Below, piece by piece: positions 1 to 7,437 of a DNA stretch of 12,313 bases. Below the pieces are notes generated by a model. That model was given only the letters and a program-made list of their open reading frames with translations, was not told where the DNA came from and did no database searches. Numbering within the stretch: position 1 is the stretch's first letter; each line of letters starts with the position of its first letter. This stretch comes from Candidatus Coatesiibacteriota bacterium (lineage in GTDB: Bacteria > B130-G9), in NCBI GenBank assembly GCA_016929465.1, contig JAFGIT010000037.1, positions 1 to 12,313 on the forward strand, read 5' to 3'. A program made the position numbers and the translations under genes.

Positions 1-1397
1 ATGCCATCGGGGGGATGATATTCGAGGTAGGAGGCGGCGAGGCGACGGAGTTCTGCCCTTCGGCTCGAGGCGAGGTCGGGCAGGTTCGAGCGCATGAATT
101 CGGGGGTAAAAGACTCTGGTGGTATAGCCTCATAGTAGTCCCAGCCTTTTACCTTGGCCTCGTTCAGGTAATACTCTGTCCAGACGAGGTCAATGAGCAT
201 CTGCTGCGAGGCCTCGGTATGGAGGTCCGATAGTGGGATCATGCACGCATTGCGTACCATATATTCAGAATCACATGCTAGTCGCAGGAGCATCTCTTCG
301 CGACCCTCGAATGGCGTCAAGAGGCTTCCTGCTAACATGGCTCTAACCTTCCTGGAATTATCCCTTGAAAGCAATTCCGTGATCCGGGCCGCTTCCGGCG
401 ATGCGATCCTTGCGGCAGAGTGCGCAGCCGTGAACCTCGAATCCTCGTCTTCACTAGCGGCGAGCTCCCGAATTAAGCCTAATGCCTCGTCTTCCGGCAA
501 TAGATGTATGTGGTAATATCCTACGCCATGAGGAGGATTGGGATCTTCAGCTATTAGGTTTCTTATGATCTGCTGTGCTTCCGCCGATCCCTTGCCTAGA
601 AAATCCGCAAGCTGTACACGTCGGGCTGTGGCGATGTCTTCGTCACTGCATTCTCTCAAAGAAGCTCTGAGACATTCCTCGGCTTTCTCCCGTAATTCTG
701 GATCCGATTCGACGGCCTTCTTGAGGCCCTCGATTGCGAAACAAAAGGTCTGACCGTCTTCGCTCTCGAGTAATTTGCAGGACAAATCCACGATTGCTGG
801 GCCTTTTTTTACGGAGTCCGAAAACCTCAAAACGGCACTGATTGTATTTTCTAGCCGCTGATCGCCCTCCCCAACCAACTCGAGAAGAGAATCGATTTTC
901 TCTTGCCTGCCATCGCTTAGAATGCTCTCGATAATCGCATAGCTGGGAATCGGCTCCTCCCGAAGCATTTGCAGCAGAGTATCCATAGCCCGGTCATCGG
1001 CGATCGCGAAAAGCGCTTCAACACAGGCGAATCTCTTGAATCTCGCCATCTTGCTGTCAATCGGCTCTGGAAGATTGACGAAGCCCCTCTTCTCCTGATC
1101 GAATATGGGCCTGCTGTTCTGGACAACTGAATTGAGATAGATGTCCTTCAGGACCTCATATTCCCCCGCGAGGGCGTGGGCCCAGACTTCTCTGATCGGA
1201 TGGCCAACGATGGCGTCGCCTTCTCTGCCCATCATGGCGAGCGAAAGCCCAGCCGACAGCTGCCGCTGCCACTCGTATGGATGTGCCAAATTCACGGTGC
1301 TGAAAAATCGAAAGGCAATGGCAGTTGAAAAAAGAAGAGCAACCAGAACTCCGAAACAAAAGATGAATTTGGCCAGTCTTCGATATTCTCTCTTCAC
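1..1397 (-). CDS. Membrane-anchored HEAT-repeat protein, C-terminus cut by window edge
   Basis: The minus frame is open for 465 codons from a GTG at 1397 to base 1 and has no stop, so the C-terminus lies outside the window. TGA and TAA codons lie in frame just upstream, and AGGGAG sits 8-9 bases before the GTG, which fixes the start. The N-terminus is KREYRRLAK followed by a hydrophobic stretch at about residues 11-29, read as an uncleaved anchor or signal. The rest is helical pairs with HEAT/PBS-lyase-type spacing (for example TAAHSAARIASPEAA near 323-337). It is a clear paralogue of the protein at 4721-6097: REVWAHALAGEYEVLK (69-84) matches KEIWRHSLVGEYDALK, ACVEALFAIADD matches TCVDALGAIADD, NPPH recurs, and PFEGREEMLLRLA (362-374) matches PFEGREEIVLRLA. 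HEAT solenoids bind proteins. No catalytic motif is visible, so the partner and role are unknown. Most of the protein is probably extracytoplasmic (inference). Confidence 0.85.
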   Translation of the reverse strand, partial: MKREYRRLAKFIFCFGVLVALLFSTAIAFRFFSTVNLAHPYEWQRQLSAGLSLAMMGREGDAIVGHPIREVWAHALAGEYEVLKDIYLNSVVQNSRPIFDQEKRGFVNLPEPIDSKMARFKRFACVEALFAIADDRAMDTLLQMLREEPIPSYAIIESILSDGRQEKIDSLLELVGEGDQRLENTISAVLRFSDSVKKGPAIVDLSCKLLESEDGQTFCFAIEGLKKAVESDPELREKAEECLRASLRECSDEDIATARRVQLADFLGKGSAEAQQIIRNLIAEDPNPPHGVGYYHIHLLPEDEALGLIRELAASEDEDSRFTAAHSAARIASPEAARITELLSRDNSRKVRAMLAGSLLTPFEGREEMLLRLACDSEYMVRNACMIPLSDLHTEASQQMLIDLVWTEYYLNEAKVKGWDYYEAIPPESFTPEFMRSNLPDLASSRRAELRRLAASYLEYHPPDG

Positions 1398-1444
1398 GGC
1401 AATTTCTCCCTGTTTAACAGCCGGTTATCATGGTGTCACCCAAT

Positions 1445-1472
1445 ATAATATCGACTTAGCGCTATTTTGCAA
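1445..1472 (-). promoter_or_regulatory. Candidate sigma70-type promoter for the leftmost HEAT gene
   Basis: On the minus strand TTGCAA (1472-1467) is followed after 16 bases by TATTAT (1450-1445). Transcription from here would give a leader of about 40 bases before the GTG at 1397. The spacer is slightly short, and an overlapping TATATT lies 19 bases from the same -35, so the exact -10 is uncertain. It lies in the only gap between the decayed HEAT tail and the next gene, where a promoter would be expected. Confidence 0.4.
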
Positions 1473-1530
1473 TAGGAATCTCTATGGATAAAACCTCAGG
1501 AGCACCCCGGACACTAATTCTCGGACTCCA

Positions 1531-1770
1531 TCACTGATTCTTGTCGGCTCTGCGCTCTCTGCAAGGCTGCAACAAGGCTTCGAGGTCGAATTTCTCGCCC
1601 TCTTTCGCCCACCACGCGGTCCACTTGTCAAGGCCCACGTCGTTCCTATCCGAGAGCTCGGTACCAAGATACTCAGATAGTGTGGCGAACAGGTTGTGGC
1701 CGTAATTGACGCCTGTATCGAGCATTTCGGACTCGTCTGACTCGCGCTGCCTCCTCAAGCTGGCCCTTCG
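1531..1770 (-). pseudogene. Decayed C-terminal tail of a HEAT-repeat protein, in frame with the preceding gene
   Basis: Directly after the TGA (1773-1771) of the propeller gene, the same frame stays open for 79 codons to a TGA at 1531. A TTG at 1758 could start it, with no convincing binding site. The peptide includes YGHNLFATLSEYLGTEL and then DKWTAWWAKEGEKFD. A short leucine-rich helix with LG or LTG, then a spacer, then W-x-x-WW, is a typical C-terminal end of bacterial HEAT/PBS-lyase repeat proteins (family knowledge). Two HEAT proteins of another subtype lie nearby. The best reading is the leftover 3' end of a third HEAT gene whose 5' part was lost or replaced when the propeller gene came to lie next to it. 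Alternatives are a short independent gene, or a C-terminal extension reached by stop-codon readthrough. Confidence 0.5.
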
Positions 1771-4071
1771 TCACATCTCGCCGAAACTCCATCGCGTTGA
1801 AGCGAGGTTGCTCATTGCCTCGGACGAGCCTGCCGCATAGAAGACCGCATACCAAGCATAGTCGCCTGGGGTAAGGCTGCCTGGCAGCATCACGGTGTAG
1901 AAGCAGAAGTCCTGCAGCGTGAAGCCCTGCGGCATAGGGGCCAAGGAGAAGCATGGCGTCATGTCGTACCAGAAGTTCGGCCAGAACAGAACCCGACCGT
2001 CTGGTAGGAGGATCGCGATGTAAAGCTCGACGTCCAGGTCGTCGCCGGTGTTCGTGACGGAGATGAACGCGTTCTGCGATTCGCCGGCAGTATAGGAGCC
2101 GTAGTCGGTTGCGAGTGAGACGTTGATGGGTGGCCCGATTGTCTTGGTGTAGGAGTATAGAGACGATCCTGCGAATGCGCAGAGCACCCTGTTGAGCTCC
2201 CAAGGGTCAACTGCGATCTGGAACAGCGATGTTTGCTCCATCTTCGGACATTCGATGCGCTCCCAACCCGTGCCCGTAACGTTCAGCTGGTAGAGCCCGG
2301 CGTAGAACGATGTAACGCCCAGCGCGCCCGTGCCAGCGTAAATGAGGCTGGAGTCATTCGGGTCGATCGCAATGTCATTAACGACCTTGTCGAGGAGCCC
2401 CGCGCCGAGAGCAGTGAAAACCGATCCGCCCAAAGTCGCGAGCCAGACTCCCTCGCCCATAAATGTCCCGATGTAAACTCGGTCGCTATTCTCTGGGTCG
2501 ATCGTGATGCTGTTCACACCCTCTTGGATATTTCTTACGAAACTCCAACTCCTCCCCCCGTCAGCACTTCTATAGATGTCTTTTCCGAGCACCACCCAAA
2601 GAACATCTCCGTCGCTCGGTGCAATCTCGATGATATTCACGTACCTCGATTCCTCCGGCAGCCCCTCATTCGATTCAGCCCAGGTCGCTCCGCGGTCACG
2701 AGAGACCATCACACCTCGCGTCCTAGTGCCTATGTAGAGATTCTCCCCAGTCTCGTAGTCGATAGCAAGACCGGACGCACCGCAGCCGGGCTCGAGCAAC
2801 GTCTCCCACGGCTCATCGCCGGTGTTCTCGGAGCGCTTGAGCTTCGAGCCGCCTCTTGTGTCCCAGATATAGACGGCAGAGTCGTCGCATGGGTCCAGCG
2901 TTGCCCACTCAGCATTGATCGCGGTCGTCGTCTGAGCGACGCCGAGCAACTGCCAGTCCTCCCCCTCTGTCTTTCTGAAGAGATTGCCCAAGGCTGTCGT
3001 CAGGACAAGGCCAGGGACGCGGCTACTCACCGCGGTGCTAGTCACGCTCAGGCCTGAAATGCCGTTGTTGCACGGATGCCAGCCTTCGCCTCCGTCTGTC
3101 GTGCGATATACTCCATAGAGGCTCGCCAACCAAATGTCGAGGGTGCTGCTCTGTGACACACACAAGTCGCCAGTCACATAGTTCCCTATCAGCACCCCCT
3201 GGTTCCTTTGCAGCCAAGTAGCACCAGAATCTGCCGTCATCACCACGCCGAACTGGCCGGCGGCGTAGAGCGTGTCTGGCTGAGACCGCGAAGTCGCGAT
3301 CTTGTCCGTCGGGAGCGTCCAGACCTTCTGCCAGCTGTCGCCGCCGTCGGTTGAGTGGTGGACCCCCGCAGGGCCGCAGGCAAAGACATTATCCCGGTTG
3401 TCCCACTGCACAACCGCCCTTTTTATCTGTCCCTCTAACTGTGTTACCTGGACTCGCTCCCAGCCACTCTCGAGCTGCTCCGACCTGTAAAGCCCTATCT
3501 CCTTGCCGCAGAGGAACATGTAGCAGGACTTGCCGGGATCGCTGCTACTGAAGTAGGAGAACCCGGTCCCATCGGGCAATCCGCCGCCGATCTTCTCCCA
3601 GTCCGACACGCAATCTGTCGAAACGAAAAGCCCCGCGGAGGTGCAGGCCAAAAGACGCCGCCCATTCTGAGTATCATCAATAAAAGACAGCCAATAGATG
3701 TTGCCCAGTGAGTCCTCCTGCACACGCTCCCATCTATCGCCTCCGTCTCGAGAGACGAACAGCAGGCCTCGCCTGGCCGTCCCGGCCGCGACCTCTTCCC
3801 CCGCGCCGGCAACAGCAACGCAGTCCACGCCAACCTTGTCCGGCAGCTTGACGAGCTCCCAGCTCTCGCCTCCGTCAACGGACTTGAATAGCTGTGGGGA
3901 GACCGATGTAAAGAGCACATTGGGGTCCTCAGGCGCCTGGCCAAGACACTCCATAAATCCGCCATACGGTCCTACCGGCATCCACAGCGCTGCGCAGAAT
4001 GTGATACAAGGAAGAAGGAGCAGCAGCCCAAACACAATTATCCCCTTACACACTGAAAATAACCTTGTCAT
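1771..4071 (-). CDS. Secreted Asp-box (BNR) beta-propeller protein
   Basis: The gene encodes 766 residues from an ATG at 4071, preceded by GGAGGT about 8 bases upstream. An ATG further upstream in the same frame (4131) lacks such a site and would bury the signal peptide. The N-terminus MTRLFSVCKG plus hydrophobic residues 11-27 is a Sec signal with probable cleavage near FCA-A. Seven S/T-x-D-x-G-x-x-W Asp-boxes are visible, at residues 64-71, 107-114, 240-247, 279-286, 324-331, 457-464 and 502-509. Recurrent I-D-P and Y-x-G segments complete blades like those of YCF48, sortilin/VPS10 and sialidase-type propellers. Residues from about 648 form a separate beta-rich domain (TDYGSYTAGESQNAFISVTN and a PDGRVLFWP segment), probably a C-terminal beta-sandwich. 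No glycosidase catalytic residues can be assigned, so this is likelier a binding or structural surface protein than an enzyme. The gene follows the small exported peptide and is followed in frame by a HEAT-like remnant. Confidence 0.88.
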   Translation of the reverse strand: MTRLFSVCKGIIVFGLLLLLPCITFCAALWMPVGPYGGFMECLGQAPEDPNVLFTSVSPQLFKSVDGGESWELVKLPDKVGVDCVAVAGAGEEVAAGTARRGLLFVSRDGGDRWERVQEDSLGNIYWLSFIDDTQNGRRLLACTSAGLFVSTDCVSDWEKIGGGLPDGTGFSYFSSSDPGKSCYMFLCGKEIGLYRSEQLESGWERVQVTQLEGQIKRAVVQWDNRDNVFACGPAGVHHSTDGGDSWQKVWTLPTDKIATSRSQPDTLYAAGQFGVVMTADSGATWLQRNQGVLIGNYVTGDLCVSQSSTLDIWLASLYGVYRTTDGGEGWHPCNNGISGLSVTSTAVSSRVPGLVLTTALGNLFRKTEGEDWQLLGVAQTTTAINAEWATLDPCDDSAVYIWDTRGGSKLKRSENTGDEPWETLLEPGCGASGLAIDYETGENLYIGTRTRGVMVSRDRGATWAESNEGLPEESRYVNIIEIAPSDGDVLWVVLGKDIYRSADGGRSWSFVRNIQEGVNSITIDPENSDRVYIGTFMGEGVWLATLGGSVFTALGAGLLDKVVNDIAIDPNDSSLIYAGTGALGVTSFYAGLYQLNVTGTGWERIECPKMEQTSLFQIAVDPWELNRVLCAFAGSSLYSYTKTIGPPINVSLATDYGSYTAGESQNAFISVTNTGDDLDVELYIAILLPDGRVLFWPNFWYDMTPCFSLAPMPQGFTLQDFCFYTVMLPGSLTPGDYAWYAVFYAAGSSEAMSNLASTRWSFGEM

Positions 4072-4138
4072 CGATTTCGACCTCCATTTCCTCGGCATTG
4101 GTTCTGTTGCCGCATTGCATAGACTCATCACAGTAATT

Positions 4139-4160
4139 GGAGGGCTGGGCCGGGCCCTCC
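4139..4160 (-). terminator. Intercistronic GC-rich hairpin after the small exported gene
   Basis: GGAGGGC (4139-4145) and GCCCTCC (4154-4160) form a perfect 7-bp stem with an 8-base loop, 17 bases beyond the stop of the 64-residue gene and upstream of the propeller gene. On the minus strand the bases after the stem (AATTACTG) do not form a U-tract. A partial terminator, mRNA-stabilising hairpin or attenuator is therefore as likely as a full intrinsic terminator. On the plus strand it is followed by the more T-rich GTCATTTTAG. Confidence 0.4.
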
Positions 4161-4177
4161 GTCATTTTAGTGTAATC

Positions 4178-4372
4178 CTACTGACAGTCCGGCGTGTAGT
4201 TGCCTGACAGCACGCAACTCACGCTGCCGCTGTGCATCTCATCTGATCCAAGCGATTGGGGCGAGGCACTAGTCAGGTCCTGTTTGGGACGTGTGGAGAG
4301 GATGGAGAAACCCGCGAGGACGAGGCTGCAAGCAAGTGCCAGCAACAAAGCAAAACCAACTCGCTTGACCAA
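4178..4372 (-). CDS. Small exported or membrane-anchored peptide, unknown function
   Basis: The gene encodes 64 residues starting with TTG at 4372. AAGGTGG lies about 9 bases upstream and an in-frame TGA lies just before, so no other standard start fits. MVKR followed by a hydrophobic run at residues 5-25 is a Sec signal or single anchor. The C15 context (LALAC) does not fit a lipobox well. The mature part is polar and Ser/Gly/Asp-rich, with two cysteines (C53 and C63) near the C-terminus that could pair by disulfide outside the cytoplasm. I do not recognise the family. It lies 107 bases upstream of the propeller gene, separated by a hairpin, and downstream of a good promoter with a long leader, so it may be expressed with the propeller protein. 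The strong binding site and export-type N-terminus favour a real gene, but short length keeps confidence moderate. Confidence 0.6.
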   Translation of the reverse strand: MVKRVGFALLLALACSLVLAGFSILSTRPKQDLTSASPQSLGSDEMHSGSVSCVLSGNYTPDCQ

Positions 4373-4512
4373 TTTTCTTCACCACCTTTCGATTAGCCTC
4401 CCGGGTACGGGCCTGCCGGATAGCCCAGCTCCTCAACAACACCGGCTCGAGAGGCCAAGTCTTAAGGCTTATCCGAGTTCAGCCTAATGCGAAGAGGGAT
4501 AGTCTTAGGGAC

Positions 4513-4542
4513 ATGCTATGCTCGCGATAGAGCCTGTGTCAA
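4513..4542 (-). promoter_or_regulatory. Candidate sigma70 promoter with consensus -35
   Basis: On the minus strand a perfect TTGACA (4542-4537) is followed after 18 bases by TAGCAT (4518-4513). Predicted initiation near 4506 would transcribe the 64-residue exported gene and possibly the propeller gene beyond it, separately from the GT4-HEAT pair upstream. The -10 matches the consensus at four of six positions. Confidence 0.5.
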
Positions 4543-4612
4543 GCACTATTTGGAGCTCGAGGACACCTACCGGGACCGAGATAGCCCTTCTTTGTCCACA
4601 GATTCCGGACGA

Positions 4613-4639
4613 GCCCCTATCCCTGTCGAAAATAGGGGC
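4613..4639. repeat. 8-bp perfect inverted repeat
   Basis: GCCCCTAT (4613-4620) and ATAGGGGC (4632-4639) pair perfectly around an 11-base loop, 82 bases past the stop of the HEAT gene at 4721. No T-run follows on either strand, so it is not a canonical intrinsic terminator. It may still stabilise or end the upstream transcript, or be a regulator site. Confidence 0.45.
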
Positions 4640-4720
4640 AGCGATAGGAGCAGACATATTGAGGCCAGCGCTATCGATGTTTTCAGCTCGTGTCCAGCTT
4701 GTCCTCCGGCTTATCTCCTG

Positions 4721-6097
4721 CTAATCAATGGAAAGCACCTCCCGCAGCTTCTCAGGTTTGATCCTATAGAGTGCCCCATAAGCGATTCGGCGCACATCTA
4801 GAGATCGATCTTCGGTCAGCATGAGAAGCACATCATCCATATCACCCATGGAATACATCTCTATGAGCGCAACGGCCAGTTCCCTGTCCTTGGGACGGCT
4901 GCTCTTGCTCAATTTCATCACTTTGGTTTTCAGATAGTCGGACGCGAGAGTGTGAGGTGATTGCGACAGGCCCATTAACGCCCATTGGGCAATATCCCGA
5001 TCGCCGCTTTCTATGAAGTCCAGTAGGACGCGTTGTGCCCTGGGAGAGTCAAGCGTCGCAAGAGACCAAGTCGATGATTTGCGAACCTCTTCTGACTCGT
5101 CATTCGCTAATCTCAGGACAATCTCCTCCCGCCCCTCAAACGGCTTTTTAAGGCCACCGGCAACAACTTGTCTCACTCGGACCGATCCATCTGTCTGCAA
5201 TCTCTTGATTATCGGGATGGTATTTTTGGAGGAGTAATCGCAGGCAATACTGGCCGCCCAGGCGCGACAGGCCTCATCATCAGAGCGAGAGAATTTCTCC
5301 AGATAGCCCATCACTTCTTCCTCCGGCAGCTTGTGCAAGATACCGAAAACATGGTCATGAGGGGGATTCTTTGCCCTTGCCAGAAGAGACCGGATCATCC
5401 CCTGCACATCAGGCCCTTCCATATTCCCGAAGGCACCAGCCAAATTCATCATGACTTGCCGGTCTTTCATATTCTTCGGGTCCAGGAAATAGGAAATAAG
5501 GCACTGCTTGGCCTTGACATGAAGTTCTGCCAGGCAATCAGGGACTTTTCCGAGAGCATGCGCTGCCATCGTCGAAACGCCTCGAGATTCATCCTGGAGC
5601 ATCTTGCAGAGCAAATCCACCGGCCGTGGGCCGCAATTCTCGAAATTGCAGCTGTTGAAGGCGAGGGCGATCTCATGCCTGACCTGGTAGTGCTCGCTCT
5701 CGGCGAGAGAATATATCTTCTCCATTGCAGCTTCGTTGCCCGATGCAAGAATCGCCTGGGCGATCGGCAGGCTGGGTATGGGATAGGCCTTCAGTGAATC
5801 ATCCAAGATACCCACTAGAACCATCGTGGCGCCATCGTCGGCAATCGCCCCGAGAGCATCCACGCAAGTTCCCTTCAAAAGCTCAACATCTTCACCTGAA
5901 TCAGACGCATTCGGGGAGTAATACATCGCCTTCAGCGCGTCATATTCACCTACTAGTGAGTGTCTCCATATCTCCTTGATTGGATCGGCCTTCTGCTCCG
6001 CCTCTTCGCAGCAAAATTGGATAGCGACAATGAGCGCTAATGCGATGCAGGCGACAATTTTGAGAATGGTCCTGTTTGTTTTCCTGCCGACGATCAT
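4721..6097 (-). CDS. Membrane-anchored HEAT-repeat protein
   Basis: The gene encodes 458 residues, starting with ATG at 6097, 11 bases after the stop of the GT4 gene. The binding site is weak (AAGAGCG), so translation is probably coupled to that gene. MIVGRKTNRTILK leads a hydrophobic segment (about 11-28) ending in FCCEE. It resembles a lipoprotein region but lacks a good lipobox, so I read it as a signal anchor. Residues from about 70 form HEAT/PBS-lyase-like helical pairs, for example TCVDALGAIADD, VRHEIALAF, VRQVVAGGL, VRKSSTWSLATLD and VRRIAYGALYRI. It ends with the repeat array and has no catalytic domain. It is paralogous to the protein at 1-1397 over most of its length, including the unusual PFEGREE block (319-325) and NPPH. 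HEAT arrays mediate protein binding. Coupling to a glycosyltransferase suggests a role at the envelope (inference). Confidence 0.88.
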   Translation of the reverse strand: MIVGRKTNRTILKIVACIALALIVAIQFCCEEAEQKADPIKEIWRHSLVGEYDALKAMYYSPNASDSGEDVELLKGTCVDALGAIADDGATMVLVGILDDSLKAYPIPSLPIAQAILASGNEAAMEKIYSLAESEHYQVRHEIALAFNSCNFENCGPRPVDLLCKMLQDESRGVSTMAAHALGKVPDCLAELHVKAKQCLISYFLDPKNMKDRQVMMNLAGAFGNMEGPDVQGMIRSLLARAKNPPHDHVFGILHKLPEEEVMGYLEKFSRSDDEACRAWAASIACDYSSKNTIPIIKRLQTDGSVRVRQVVAGGLKKPFEGREEIVLRLANDESEEVRKSSTWSLATLDSPRAQRVLLDFIESGDRDIAQWALMGLSQSPHTLASDYLKTKVMKLSKSSRPKDRELAVALIEMYSMGDMDDVLLMLTEDRSLDVRRIAYGALYRIKPEKLREVLSID

Positions 6098-6108
6098 GCT
6101 AATCGCTC

Positions 6109-7266
6109 TTATATTGATGCCCTACGTGCCGCGATAGCCTCAATGACATTAGCCAGCCTAGACCACGAAAAACCGTCCAGGACGGCCTCTATATTCGCGG
6201 CGAAGTCTATACTACCCCTATCCTGGGAAAATTGGAACACTGTCTCCGCAATCGCCTCTGGGCTCTCCTTCGGGACCACGTATCCGGTCTTGCCCTCGTC
6301 AACGACTTCGGGCAGGCCCCCGACGTCCGTCGTGATGACCGGCTTTTTAAAGCCATAGGCTATCTGGATGATACCACTCTGTGTGGCCTCTCGGTAGGGC
6401 AGTATCACGATGTCTGCTGCGTTGAAATAGCGCGATACCTCGCTATCGGGCACATACTTGTCGATAATCGTCACACCATCCTGGATCATGAGCTCAGAAA
6501 CCATCTTATCGAACTGCTCCCGGCCCTCCCAGAACTCGCCAACTATCAGAAGATGAGCGTTGAGCTTCTCTCGAATTCTCGGCATCGCCTTGATCAAGAG
6601 ATCGAGCCCCTTATATGGCCTTACGAAGCCGAAGAAGAGCAAGACCAACTTGTCATCTTCGATGCCAAGTGCCTTCCTGGGCTGCCGAGGATTCTCTTCT
6701 TCCCCTGATGGGCTTTGACACGCGAAGAAGTCATAAATCGGGTGGACATGCTTGATGACCTCGATGTGGGGCGCGGCTTCCTTGATCAGTTCCATCTCTT
6801 GCTCTGAGTGGACGATGGCGAACTCGCCCCGCTTCAGAAGAGCTTTGACCAACAATAGGTGCATCCTGGACGCATCGTGGGGGATGACATTGTGGCAGAT
6901 GAATAGCGTTCTTACCGCGATGCGCCTTCTCACCATCGACACAACCGATAGTATTGGGGGAACGAGAAAAGTCACCCAGAAGGGCACGATGAGCGTATCA
7001 GGCCTCAGGTCGATGATCCGTTTGGCTGTCCTTCTCCAGGTGAATGGATTCATCGTATCGAGGCGGTAGTCCACCTTTTCGGGAGGCTTCAAAGAGCAGT
7101 CGTTCTCGACCTGGGATTTCCCGGGGAACAGCATCTCGGGATAAAGCCGAGAAAAGGAGATGACATTGACTTCTGCCCTACTCGCCAGCTCGTTCGCGAG
7201 AAGCGTCGTATAATGTGCGATCCCGCCCCTCAGCGGGACAACCGGCCCCAGAATGCAGTAGGACAT
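6109..7266 (-). CDS. GT4-family glycosyltransferase
   Basis: The gene encodes 385 residues from an ATG at 7266, with GGAG 11 bases upstream. It has the two-domain GT-B layout. The N-terminal Rossmann part opens with ILGPVVPLRGGIAHYTTLLA, which carries the Gly-rich GGIAHYT acceptor loop of this family, and ICHNVIPHD follows near 123-131. The C-terminal donor domain has FFGFVRPYKGLDLLIKAMP (211-229), IVGE (241-244), DIVILPYREATQSGIIQIAY (285-304) and PVITTDVGGLPEVV (309-322). These are the usual nucleotide-sugar-binding blocks of RfaB/PimB-like retaining enzymes. No signal or membrane segment is seen, so it probably acts at the cytoplasmic membrane face on a lipid-linked or glycan acceptor. The sugar and acceptor cannot be told from sequence. 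The coupled HEAT protein downstream and the GT39-like protein upstream suggest surface glycan synthesis or protein glycosylation. Confidence 0.93.
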   Translation of the reverse strand: MSYCILGPVVPLRGGIAHYTTLLANELASRAEVNVISFSRLYPEMLFPGKSQVENDCSLKPPEKVDYRLDTMNPFTWRRTAKRIIDLRPDTLIVPFWVTFLVPPILSVVSMVRRRIAVRTLFICHNVIPHDASRMHLLLVKALLKRGEFAIVHSEQEMELIKEAAPHIEVIKHVHPIYDFFACQSPSGEEENPRQPRKALGIEDDKLVLLFFGFVRPYKGLDLLIKAMPRIREKLNAHLLIVGEFWEGREQFDKMVSELMIQDGVTIIDKYVPDSEVSRYFNAADIVILPYREATQSGIIQIAYGFKKPVITTDVGGLPEVVDEGKTGYVVPKESPEAIAETVFQFSQDRGSIDFAANIEAVLDGFSWSRLANVIEAIAARRASI

Positions 7267-7437
7267 CTTTACATCAGCTCCATGGGCGAATCCCGAACAT
7301 CAAACGACTGGCGCACACATGGGACGAGACGAGCCATCAGCCGGATAAAACATCGCAAATAACCGGCCCTTTTGACCGTAATCTGCGACCTGGATGGGCG
7401 CGGACGGGCATTCTCGCTACCAAGCGCTGCACAATCT

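Larger units (their letters stand above)
4373..4720 (-). other. 348-base spacer: promoter plus possible structured leader
   Basis: No convincing gene is seen in any frame here. Plus-strand open frames continue antisense into the HEAT gene and look like shadows. The spacer holds a promoter candidate (4513-4542), which would give a leader of about 134 bases for the 64-residue gene. That leader can form several short stems: AGGCT/AGCCT at 4465-4469 and 4481-4485, a GCCGG/CCGGC pair (about 4440-4446 and 4413-4420), and a CCCGGG palindrome near 4402. I could not match it to any riboswitch class I know, such as GEMM, cobalamin, SAM or ZTP cores. A separate 8-bp hairpin lies at 4613-4639, behind the upstream HEAT gene. 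Confidence 0.45.

Noticed and set aside
2233-3057. 274-codon plus-strand open frame
   Set aside because: It lies antisense inside the propeller gene, gives a composition with no recognisable motif, and has no binding site. The minus frame has seven Asp-boxes.
4373-4506. Known riboswitch in the leader of the small exported gene
   Set aside because: I found no conserved core of GEMM, cobalamin, SAM, TPP or ZTP riboswitches. Only generic short stems are visible.
5168-5797. 209-codon plus-strand open frame
   Set aside because: It is fully antisense to the HEAT gene, whose paralogue at 1-1397 confirms the minus frame.
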